64,000 bases of DNA from Fragum whitleyi (taxonomy: Eukaryota > Mollusca > Bivalvia > Cardiida > Cardiidae), in NCBI GenBank assembly GCA_948146395.1, contig OX411551.1, positions 50,278,997-50,342,996 of the forward strand, in the 5' to 3' direction. A program made the position numbers and the translations under genes. Positions 12,801 through 24,800 of this stretch are shown here, in pieces (position 1 is the stretch's first letter; the number at the start of each line of letters is the position of its first letter). The notes beneath the pieces are model-generated. The model was not told the DNA's origin, did not search any database, and saw nothing but the letters and a program-made list of their open reading frames with translations.

Positions 12801-15800
12801 AATAAAATATACGTACTTTATCGTTGTTGTGTCTCCTAGGATCAATAAGACACTTTGAATTCCACAACATCCCATAAACCCGTAGAATAATTTGATCGAT
12901 TTGAATAAACTATTGATCGTCTTAATTGATTTCGAAACGTTTTCAAATGATTTTGGAGCGTTCTTGATCGGTTTGAGTGACTGTTTGCTTGTACTTCTTA
13001 GGACTGGGATAATAACTGTTGGGCTGAAATCAACGGTGAAAAAAATCTATTTCATTTTATTAATAGAGGATATTGAATGAGTGGTCATTAAATACTGATT
13101 CTTAAACCACTCATCTTTGCCCAATTTTAGCTCTATTAATCATAGAATAGGGGGTCTTTTCCGGTTACCTGGTCATTGGCATTGGCGTGATGCTTTTGTT
13201 AAGTTTTTACGTGCAAGTGCAGCCTCTAGACAAAGATTCATTACTCTGATAATGAATTTACGGGAATTTAAACCGCTTTCGGACTTGGAAATTCTTGGTT
13301 AAGTTTTTATGTGCAAATGTTGTATATCAGTTATATCTCTATTTTACCTAAGCTAGTGCTTGGAAACTTTCCACATGCCTTCATGACCATAATATCAGCC
13401 TCTTGACGAAGATTTTATACTCTGCTATTGAATTTAGTGGAATTTTAAACTTAGAAATTCTTGTTAAGTTTTTATGTGCAAGTATTGTATATTAGTTATA
13501 ATTCTATTTCTACTTAAGCTATTGCTTGGAAACTTTGCACATGCTTCTGTGACCATAATATTTGCCTCTAGACAAAGATTCTTTTCTCTATACTTTCATT
13601 TAATTGAATTTCCAATATTGATTTGCTGTTACTATCCAGCACTAGGAATAGTCGAGCTTCGCTGTCCTCTGACAGCTCTTGTTTTCTATTTTATATGACA
13701 AATTTGATATTCAATGGACACAAATTTGATATTCTATTTTTGAAAAAGTTTAAACATGTTTTATTCAGAAAATTTTACAGACATTATAATGTACAACATA
13801 TTTTGTGATATTCTATTTGTAATATAATGGTAATTTTTGCAACTAATAGATAAAAATTTTGAAATTCATTGATATATTTTCCCACCTAACATGTAACACA
13901 GTTTGAATGATGTCATTATCAATTATGACATCATTTTCATGACAGCAACTATGTGCTTTTTTATGCTCAAAGTGTATTTGCATATTTCCTCCACTAGAAT
14001 AATAACACTCAATAAGATTAAGGAATATTAAACGGGTAAGTTCACTCCTGCTATCTACAACATATTATGATGATCTATTTATATTGTATTGAACTTTCTC
14101 TTTCAGATTTAAGAAATGGTTGGAAGCTGATAAGCCCAAGTCGGTCATTTGTAGTATATGCAGCAACAGCAGTGGAAAAACAGCAATGGATCTCTCATAT
14201 AAAGAAATGTGTGTCAGATTTACTCATGAAACGTAAGGAAAAGATTATTGTTTGGGGGGGGGGGGGAATTGGATCTCTCATATAAAGAAATGTATCCCAG
14301 ACTTAGTCATGAAACGTAAGGAAAGATTATTGTTTGGGGGGGGGGGGGGGGGGAATTGGATCTCTCATATAAAGAAATGTATCCCAGACTTAGTCATGAA
14401 ACGTAAGGAAAGATTATTGTTTGGGGGGGGGGGGGGGAATTGGATCTCTCATATAAAGAAATGTATCCCAGACTTAGTCATGAAACGTAAGGAAAGATTA
14501 TTGTTTGGGGGGGGGGGGGGGGGAATTGGATCTCTCATATAAAGAAATGTATCCCAGACTTAGTCATGAAACGTAAGGAAAGGATCGTAATATGGGGGAG
14601 AGGAATGGATCTCTCATCTAAAGAAAAGTGTCTCAAATTTACTCATGAAACATAAGGTAAAGCTTATTATACGGGTGGAGGATGAATCTCTCATATAAGG
14701 AACTGTGTGCCAGATTTTTCTTATGAAACATAAGGAAAAGATTATTATATGAGGGAGGAGATATGAAAAAAAAGTGCATCTGGGCCCGAGTTTATAAAAG
14801 TTTTCTCAGGCTCAATCAAACTTTTTTTAAATTTCAATTTGTGATTAAAGCCGTAATTCTGTTTTATTTTTCATTTTAATGTATTAACATAAAATATGAT
14901 ATTTATAAGTTGTTATAAATAACCACTTATCAATATTACCTTTTATTTTCGTACATTTATTTTTATTTAAAATTTGAGAAACTTGAGCCCGAGTCAGAGA
15001 AAAGTTTTATAACCTTGGGCCCTGGTTTATTTATGAAACGTAAGGAACAGATTATTATACAGGGAAAGGACTTTATCTCTCATATTAAATATGTTTAGTA
15101 TTAAGTAGTTAATACTCATAATAACTCTTTAGCTTTTAAATGTCATCCTTTCTTCCACTTATGAATTCTTTGATGATGGTTTTCTTTGGCTTTACTTCAG
15201 GAGGTTTAACACAGAATGCAAACACAGACGATGACAGCCCCGTGTGGGTCCCTGATTCATCAGCCCCTTTATGTATGCACTGTAAACGTTCCAGATTTAC
15301 CATGCTGAATAGACGGGTAATGCTTCTTTATTGTAGTACATTGCAATCCCCTAAATTGAATTCCTGTTAATAGCAATTCACTGCTTAATTTCAACAGAAT
15401 AAGCTTTCAATTTGCAGTTTCGAAAAGAAAAAGTTGGTTTCAAACAATTTATTTGAAGAACAAATAATTATTTTACTGTTTTAATAGCAACTTCTGGTTT
15501 AGTGGAAAAAAACAAAAACAAGTTGGATTAGCTTCATGATTTATTGGATTACACTTTACCTTTTAATACGTTCAGAACTGTCATAAACTGGAACAATTAT
15601 CATGTAACAATGGTTTAGTGCAAAACAGTCGTAACTGCCTATAAGTTAATGGGCGATTACATCTGTTTTGCTTGAAGCCATTGGTATGGAATAATTAGCT
15701 TTCATGGCTGATTGAAAAGTATGGTCAATTAATGTAATAAAGAATTAAAAATGAAATCATTTGGAAGTTCTTTTTAATTCAAACCAGAAATTATCTTCTC

Positions 15801-18800
15801 TCTTCCAGCATCATTGTAGAAAATGTGGTTTAGTAGCATGTAATGATTGTACGAGTAAGAGATTTTTATTGCCCCAGCAGTCGTCCAAACCTCTCCGAGT
15901 TTGCCTTACGTGTTTCGAGAAATTGTCAAGTGCCAAGATGCAGACACAGTCAGGTGAATGTTGATTACATAGAGGATAATCGTTTGTTTCAGTGTAAGAT
16001 CGATTTATATTTCATTGAGCGAACAACAAAAGCTTTATTTTCACAAGTGGCAGAGCCACGAGTGAAAATATAGCTTTTGGTGTTCACGAAATGAAATATC
16101 AATCGATCTTACTCGAAAAACAAACGATTATTCTATTTCTTTAATGCAAAAATGAGACAAAATGTAAAATTTCTAGGACATATTTTCGTAAAGTGCGTCA
16201 TTTTGCATGTGATTGCTACACAACGTTCATTGTGACGTCACTTATTTCGCCCCGCATAGATGACGTCAGAAAGGGTGAAATGCACAAAAGCAGGGTATAA
16301 GTTTTTAATAATTTCACTGCTTTTGCGGTGAGATTATCAAGTGATAATCTACCGTTATTTCTCAACAAACCACCAAAAAGCATTAAAGAATGTTTATTCA
16401 TTGGGTATTATAAGTAAAGTTTTTTATCTCCACTTGACTCAGTCCAGTGGAGTTTATGTTGTGGCCTGGTGTCCATGGTTAGTGTGTGCATTCATGCCTC
16501 CACTTACTATTTTCTTATATCATCTTCCTCTCTGAACTATTGTTCAGAATTTAACCAAACTTTACAGGAACAATCCTTGGGACATGCTCTTTTCAGATTT
16601 GTTTGTAAATTCCAGATCAGGCAGATGGCATGGGCTCTGTGGGCTGCCACATCACTGAAAAATGGTCCCATATGATGAAATATATAACATTTTGGTCTCT
16701 GAAACTACTGCTCATAATTCAACCAAACTTCACAGGAATGAAGCTTTGAACATGCTCTTTAAGATTTGTTCCTATAGAATTCTTATCGAGGTCGTGTCAC
16801 TGAAAAATGGTACCATTTGATGAAATGTAAAAAATCTTCTTCTCTGAAACTACTTGTTATCCCCCGCCGTTTTCGGCGAGGGGATATAGTAATGCTCTCC
16901 TTCCGTCATTCCGTCCTTCCGTCACTAAACTTGTCCGGAGCATATCTCCTAAAGTATAATAGCTATCAACTTGAAACTTTATGGGTGGATAGATCTCATG
17001 GAGGAGAAGTGAAGTGCACAAGAACTACAACACTTGCTTGCATAATTTTGGAGTAATTGCCCTTTGTTATTTTTAAGACTTAGATTTTGTCCGGAGCATA
17101 TCTCCTAAAGTATAATAGCTATCAACTTGAAACTTTATGGGTGGATAGATCTCATGGAGGAGAAGTGCAGTGCACAAGAACAACAACTCTTGCTTGCATA
17201 ATTTTGGAGTTATTGCCCTTTGTTATTTTTAAGACTAAGATATTGTCCGGAGCATATCTCCTAAAGTATAATAGCTATCAACTTGAAACTTTATTGGTGG
17301 ATAGATCTCATGGAAGAGGAGTGCAGTGCACAAGAACTATAACTCTGGCTTGCATAATTTTGGAGTTATTGCCCTTTGTTATTTTTAAGACTTAGATTTT
17401 GTAGGGGCTTAATTTCTTAAAGTAGAACCCTTTATCTATTAGGCTTCAGTTCACTATCAAGCTTTCTAGGCGGGGGATGGCCACGTCCGACATGGCTCTT
17501 GTTTAGAATTTATATTAAACTTCCACAGAATTTATTACCATCATTATGTTACCCTTTCAAAATAATCTCAGTTTTATGATATGCCTAAGCTTTCACTAAG
17601 ACCTATAAGGATAATCTCCTTACAAATAAACTAGATCTAAGCTTATTATTTTCTAAAGCAATTTAATCACACTGGTCATAGATTGTTCTGAGCAGAAATT
17701 ACCATTGGGGTGATACATGCCCTCCTGTTTGCTTATATTACTGTTTGAATAGAAAATGAAATATTTGAAAAGAATATTCTGCAATATAAGAATGGTTCAT
17801 ATGACTTCACAAATACCATTATCTGCACTGAAGTGAGTGATAGTAATTGACACGAAAATAACCCTATTTATATGACGTTTTGCTGCATTTTTCTTGTATC
17901 AATTTTTAGGAAAAAGTCTTTACCTATTTCCACAATATACTTACCTTAGTTATGCCCAGAAAGACTAAGGCTAAAAAAACACTGTAGAAATTACGCTTAT
18001 TTGATCAATTTCCTAAATGTTATCTACCTTGAGAGATTTGAGAAAATATCCATATCTTGATTGTGAAGGTTTTTTTTTGCAACTGCATTGAAATCCCTCT
18101 CGGATAAAACTTTGTTGACTGGTAATGGAGTAGAAGTCTGAAGTGCCTATACATTGTTTAGATACATTAGAATATTAGGGAATGAAATGTTTCAAAGTTT
18201 CAAAGCTGTTGACATTAACAGCAGTGGGATCTCATTTATCTGAAGAGAACTTCAAAAATTCCCTACCAATGGCACGCTAATTTCGAGCTCAGCTGGATGG
18301 CTCAGACCATGATAATTTGAGCAAATGCATGACATTTCAAACAACTTCAAATTAGTGCCAAGCAAAGACTCTGGCCAGCCTGTGTATACACACAGTCTGA
18401 CCTGAGTCTTCACAATGTGCTTTGTTGCCAAATAATATCTCAAAGTATCTTGAGATAGCCAGCCGGTCTTTTTATTGAACTATATGTGGCTGTCTATGCT
18501 GGTCAATGTTTTCACCTCGCGCATGTCAAATTGTTGGAAATGTCAAGCATTCGCTCATTTGTAACTGCCTATAAACATATAGGCAGTTACAGCTGTTTCT
18601 TGCAAAGACATCAGGCTTTTGGTAGAGAAAATCTGAGTCATAATTTTTAACTTGGCTGGCGGCACTCATTTTTTCCAACAATTTGTCTCCCATCAATTGG
18701 TCAATAATCGTAGGCCTAAATGGATAGCAGAAGGAGGCTAGGACACAATGTAATGGTAGTGCTAGTGTGAAAAATACCGGGAATCAATTGATAGGTGCTC

Positions 18801-21800
18801 CAGCTGCCACGATATAACTTGAAGATTGTTGAAAGTGGCATAAAACCCCATACAACCAAACAAACAAATTAACTTGGCATTGTTGTCATCAGTGCCATAC
18901 TTGTCAGACAATAATATTGACATTATGTTGTCTGTACAGCATTATCAAAGGTGTTCAACTGAAACTTAGAAATATGTTCACTAACCAACTAGCAACCATG
19001 CAACAGTGAAAACAGAAAAAAGACCTTCATTAAAAAATTTCCTATTCCAGCATATTGTGACTCTTGCCCTCTTGTTGATTTAGATTTTGTTTATGATATT
19101 ACCTATGACGCGGGAGTGAAATAACCTGATTGAATATTTTTGATATAACACCGGTATTATTACACAAGTGAAGTAACTATGTAAATGAGCTCAGAGCAAA
19201 TAGCAACGCTATTTTGTAACCGCAAAAATGACGTCATAATGTATATATTTTGACATCAGTTTTAAACGGTGCATTAAGTTTCACTGAAAATTGAAATGTT
19301 GAATTTCAAGAACTTTCACCATTTTTTGCAAAAATAAGTGTCATATTACAAATAGAATATAAAATTTGTGCTCATAAGATACAGAGTTCACTAAACATGT
19401 CATATAATATGTATACAAATAAAAACTCAGCGTTGCCTTGTTTTTATTAGCTCCACTGGCTGAAAGCCACTGGGGCTATTGTCATGGCGTTGTGTCCGTC
19501 GTTCGTACGTGCATCTGTGTGTCCTGTCGTAAACTTTTTCTTTAAAAATCTTCTCCACAGAAACTACTGGATGGATTTCAACCAAACTTCACAGGAATGA
19601 TCCTTGGGTGACCCTCTTTCAAAGTTGTTTAAGAAATTTTGCTCCAATGTTAAAAATGGATTTAATGGGCGTGGCTAATTTCGAAATATGGTAAAAAGTG
19701 ACTTTTCTCAGGTTCTAATTGATGGATACCAATTAAATTTTACATGAATGATCCTTTGGTGACGGTTTATCAGTCTACAAAAAATCATTGTGATCAGATG
19801 AAAAATATGTATTTTATGGGCGGAGGTCATTTCTCTATATGTTATATAGTGGAAACTTTGAAAATCATTTTCTCAGAATCTAACTGATAGATATCAACCA
19901 AATTCTACTTGAATGATCCTTTGGTGACCCTTTATCAGTCTACCAAAAATTATTGTGATCAGATGAAAATTATGTATTTTATGGTTGGAGGTCATTTCTT
20001 TGTTATATAGTGGAAACTTTGAAAATCATTTTCTCAGAATATAAATGATAGATATAAACCAAATTTTACATGAATGATTCTTGGGTGACCCTTTATCAGT
20101 CTACCAAAGATTATTGTGATCAGATGAAAAATATATATTTTATGGGCGGAGGTCATTTCCACTATATGTTTTTAAGTGGAAACTTTGAAAATCATTTTCT
20201 CAGAATGTAACTGATTGATATCAATCAAACTTCATTAGTATGATTCTTGGGTGACCCTTTATCAGTCTACCAAAGATTATTGTGATCGGATGAAAAATAT
20301 GTCTTTTATGGGCGGAGGTCAATTCTCTATATGTTATAAAAGTTGAAACTTTGAAAATCATTTCTACATCAGTAAAACCCAAAATATCTAAAAATCTAGT
20401 CAAAACTTAGATTTGCTATTACAAGAAATTCAAGCCTGTGGATTGACACAAGCCATTCATTGCTTTCTAGTCTGTTTATAGATGACTAGTTTTATAAATT
20501 TGGTATTCCATGACCACTCAGTCAATATCCTATTTATCACAGGTAATTCGACTGTAGTTCAGGACGACTCATCAGGAGAAGATACAGATGATGAGGATGA
20601 ACAGATGCAAGGAGAGGTAGTTTATCAGGGCATTCCTGTAGGTATCTTACATATAATAACTTCCCTTTATTAGAGATTGTTTTACACTAGGAGAGGCAGT
20701 TTATCAGGGCATTTCTGTAGGTATCTTTCGTAAAATCCTCCTCCCCCTTATGAGTTTATCAGGGCATTCTTGTAGGTATATTACGTATAAATACCTCCCT
20801 TTATAAGTAATTATTGTTTTACACTAGGAGAGGCAATTAATCAGGGCATTTCTGTAGGTATCATACGTAAAATTCCCCCCCCCCCCTAATGAGTTTATCA
20901 GGGCATTCTTGAAGGTATATTACGTATAAATACCTCCCTTTATAAGTTATTATTGTTTAACACTAGGAGAGGCAGTTTATCAGGGCATTTTTGTAGGTAT
21001 CTTACGTAAAATTCCCCCCCTCATGAGATTATCAGGGCATTCTTGAAGGTATATTACGTATAAATACCTCCCTTTGTAAGATATTGTTTTACACTAGGAG
21101 ACGCAATTAATCAGGGCATTTCTGTAGGTATCATACGTAAAATTCCCCCCCCCCCCCCTTATGAGTTTATCAGGGCATTCTTGTAGGTATATTACGTATA
21201 AATACCTACCTTTATAAGTTATTATTGTTTTACACTAGGAGAGGCAGTTTATCAGGGCATTTCTGTAGGTATCTTAAGTAAAATTCCCTCCCCCCCTTAT
21301 GAGTTTATCAGGGCATTCTTGTAGGTATATTAAGTATAAATACCTACCTTTATAAGTTATTATTGTTTTACAATAGGAGAGGCAGTTTATCAGGGCATTG
21401 TTGTAGGTATCTTTCGTAAAATCCTCCTCCCCCTTATGAGTTTATCAGGGCATTCTTGTAGGTATATTACGTATAAATACCTCCCTTTATAAGTTATTAT
21501 TGTTTTACACTTGGAGAGGCAGTTTATCAGGGCATTTCTGTAGGTATCATACGTAAAATTCCCCCCCCCCCCTTATGAGTTTATCAGGGCATTCCTGTGT
21601 TCCTGTATGTATCTTGTTATACGCCCGTCGAAGACGGGACGTATTATGGGATCACCCGTGGCGTCCGGCGTCCGGTTGTCCGGGCGTCCGGGCGTCCGGC
21701 GGCGTCCACTTCTTTGTCCGGAGCATAACTCTGTCACTTGAAGTCCGATTGACTTCAAACTTGGCAATTATATTCTTCTCATCATTGCGGAGTGCAGTGC

Positions 21801-24800
21801 ACAAGAACCATAACTCTACCTGGCCTATTTTTTGAGTTATTGCCCTTTGTTGTTTTTCAGACTTGAATCTTGTCCGGAGTATATCTCTTAAAGTATTATA
21901 GCTAGGATCATGAAACTTCATGGGTGTATAGACCTCACCAAGGGGGAGTGCAGTGCACAAGAACCATAACTCTACCTGGCCTATTTTTTGAGTTATTGCC
22001 CTTTGTTGTTTTTCATACTAGAATCTTGTCCGGAGTATATCTCTTAAAGTATAATAGCTAGGATCATGAAACTTCATGGGTGTATAGATCTCACCAAGGG
22101 GGAGTGCAGTGCACAAGAACCATAACTCTACCTGGCCTATTTTTTGAGTTATTGCCCTTTGTTGTTTTTCATACTAGAATATTGTCCGGAGTATATCTCT
22201 TAAAGTATAAAAGCTAGGATCATGAAACTTCATGGGTGTATAGATCTCACCAGGGGGGAGTGCAGTGCACAAGAACCATAACTCTACCTGGCCTATTTTT
22301 TGAGTTATTGCCCTTTGTTGTTTTTCAAAATTTAATCTTGTCCGGAGTATATCTGTAAAAGTATTATAGCTAGAATCATGAAACTTCATGGGTGTATAGA
22401 TCTCACCAAGGGGAGGTGCAGTGCACAAGAACCATAACTCTACCTGGCCTTTTTTTTGAGTTATTGCCCTTTGTTGTTTTTCAGACTTGAATCTTGTCCG
22501 GAGTATATCTCTACAAGTATAATAGCTAGGATCATGAAACTGCATGGGTGTATATAGATCTAACCAAGGGGTAGTGCAGTGTACAATAACCATAATTCTA
22601 CCTGGCCTATTTTTTGAGTTATTGCCCTTTGTCGTTTTTCAGACTTGAATCTTGTCCGGAGTATATCTGTAAAAGTATAATAGCTAGGATAATGAAACTA
22701 CATGGGTGCAAAAAATATTCATTCAAAATAACCTCAGTTCTATTCAAACCCCCAGTTAATACTAAGCAGTGTGACGGGCGTATCTTGTGACAATTTGGCA
22801 CCTTGTGTATAATTACCTTCCTTTATTAGAAATAATTGTTATACTCAAGATGAGGCTGTTAATCAGGGCATTTCTGTAGGCATCTTATGTATAATTACCT
22901 CCCTGTAATAGTAATTATTATTTTGCACAAGGAGAGGCCACAGTTTATCAGGGCTCTACTGTAGGGATCTGTTGACAAATTACCTCCCTTTATTTTTAAC
23001 TATTGGTATACACAAAGAGAGCCAGTATATTAGGGCATTCCTGTATTATCTTATGCAAAATGACCTCCCTTTATTACTTATATTTGTTTATTGCAAGGAG
23101 AGACAGTTAGGCAGAAGATACCTGTAGTTTATTAGTCCCCCACCGGTTACCTGTTGGGGGACTATAGGTTTGCTCAATTCCGACTGTCTGTCCGTCCGTC
23201 CGTCCGTCCGTCTGTCCGTCACGCTTTTGTCCGGGCTATATCTTCTAAACCATATGTGCTAGCAACTTCAAACTTGGTACACTTATAGATCTCATTAAGG
23301 AGAAGTGTCATGTTCAAGAACCGTTACTCTGCCACCCCCACTTTTTGAGTTATTGCTCTTTGTTGTTTATACCCTTACATTCTTGTCCGGATCATATCTC
23401 CTAAACTTTAAGTGCTAGCAACTTAAAACTTTTTACAGTGATAGATCTTGTTGAGGACAAGTGTCATGTTCAAGAACTGTTATTCTGCCACGCCCAATTT
23501 TTGAGTTATTGCCCTTTGTTGTTTTTACCCTTACATTCTTGTCCGGATCATCTCTCCTAGAGTATAAGTGCTAGCAATTTCAAACTTTGTACACTTATAG
23601 ATCTCATTGAGGAGAAGTGTCATGTTCAAGATCCATAACTCTGCCACGCCCACTTTTTGAGTTATTGCCCTTTGTTGTTTTTACCCTTACATTATTGTCC
23701 GGAACATATCTCCTAAAGTATAAGTGCTAGCAACTTCAAACTTTGTACACTTATAGATCTCATTGAGGAGAAGTGTCATGTTTAAGAAACGTTACTCTGC
23801 CACGCCCACTTTTTGAGTTATTGCCCTTTGTTGTTTTTACCCCTACATTCTTGTCCAGAACATATCTCCTAAACTATTAGTGCTAGCAACTTCAAACTTT
23901 GTACACTTATAGATCTCATTGAGGAGAAGTGTCATGTCCAAGAACCGTTACTCTGCCACGCCCACTTTTTGAGTTATTGCCCTTTGTTGTTTTTACCCTT
24001 ACATTCTTGTCCGGAACATATCTTCTAAACTATGTGTGCTAGCAACTTCAAACTTTGTACACTTATAGATGTCATTGAGGCGAAGTGTCATGTTCAAGAT
24101 CTGTAACTCAGCCACACCCACTTTTTGAGTTATTGCCCTTTGTTGTTTATACCCTTACATTCTTGTCCGGATCATATCTCCTAAACTTTAAGTGCTAGCA
24201 ACTTAAAACTTTTTACAGTGATAGATCTTGTTGAGGACAAGTGTCATGTTCAAGAACTGTTATTCTGCCACGCCCAATTTTTGAGTTATTGCCCTTTGTT
24301 GTTTTTACCCTTACATTTTTGTCCGGATCATATCTTCTAAACCATAAGTGCTAGCAATTTCAAACTTAGTACACTGATAGATCTTATCAAGGACAAGTGT
24401 CATGTAGAAGAACTGTTTCTCTGCCATGTCACTTTTTAGAGTTATTGCCCTTTGTTGTTTTTAGTCTTACATTCTTATCCGGATCATATCTCCTAAACTA
24501 TAAGTGCTAGCAACTTTAAACCTTTACAGTTATAGATCTAGTAAGTAGGAGGTATATTATAAGAGAGGATTTTTTTGTTATCTGGTGGGGGACTCCTGTA
24601 TTGCATCGCAATATAACATGCACTTGTTTTTTATTAGCTTGCTTGAGCACAACATGTTCAAGGTGAGCTTTTGTGATCATTGAATGTCCATTGTCTGTCA
24701 TGTAAAATGTGTCTTCAGACATCAACAATTTAAGTGTTTACTCTCTAGAGGCCACAAATATTTACTCAATCTTCATGAAACTTGGTCAGAATGTTTGTCA

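Noticed and set aside
22174..22593. 139-codon minus-strand frame with 52-residue repeats
   Set aside because: It is the 156-bp transposon monomer read in frame; period 156 keeps it open by arithmetic. Neighbouring units with 155 or 157 bp break it.
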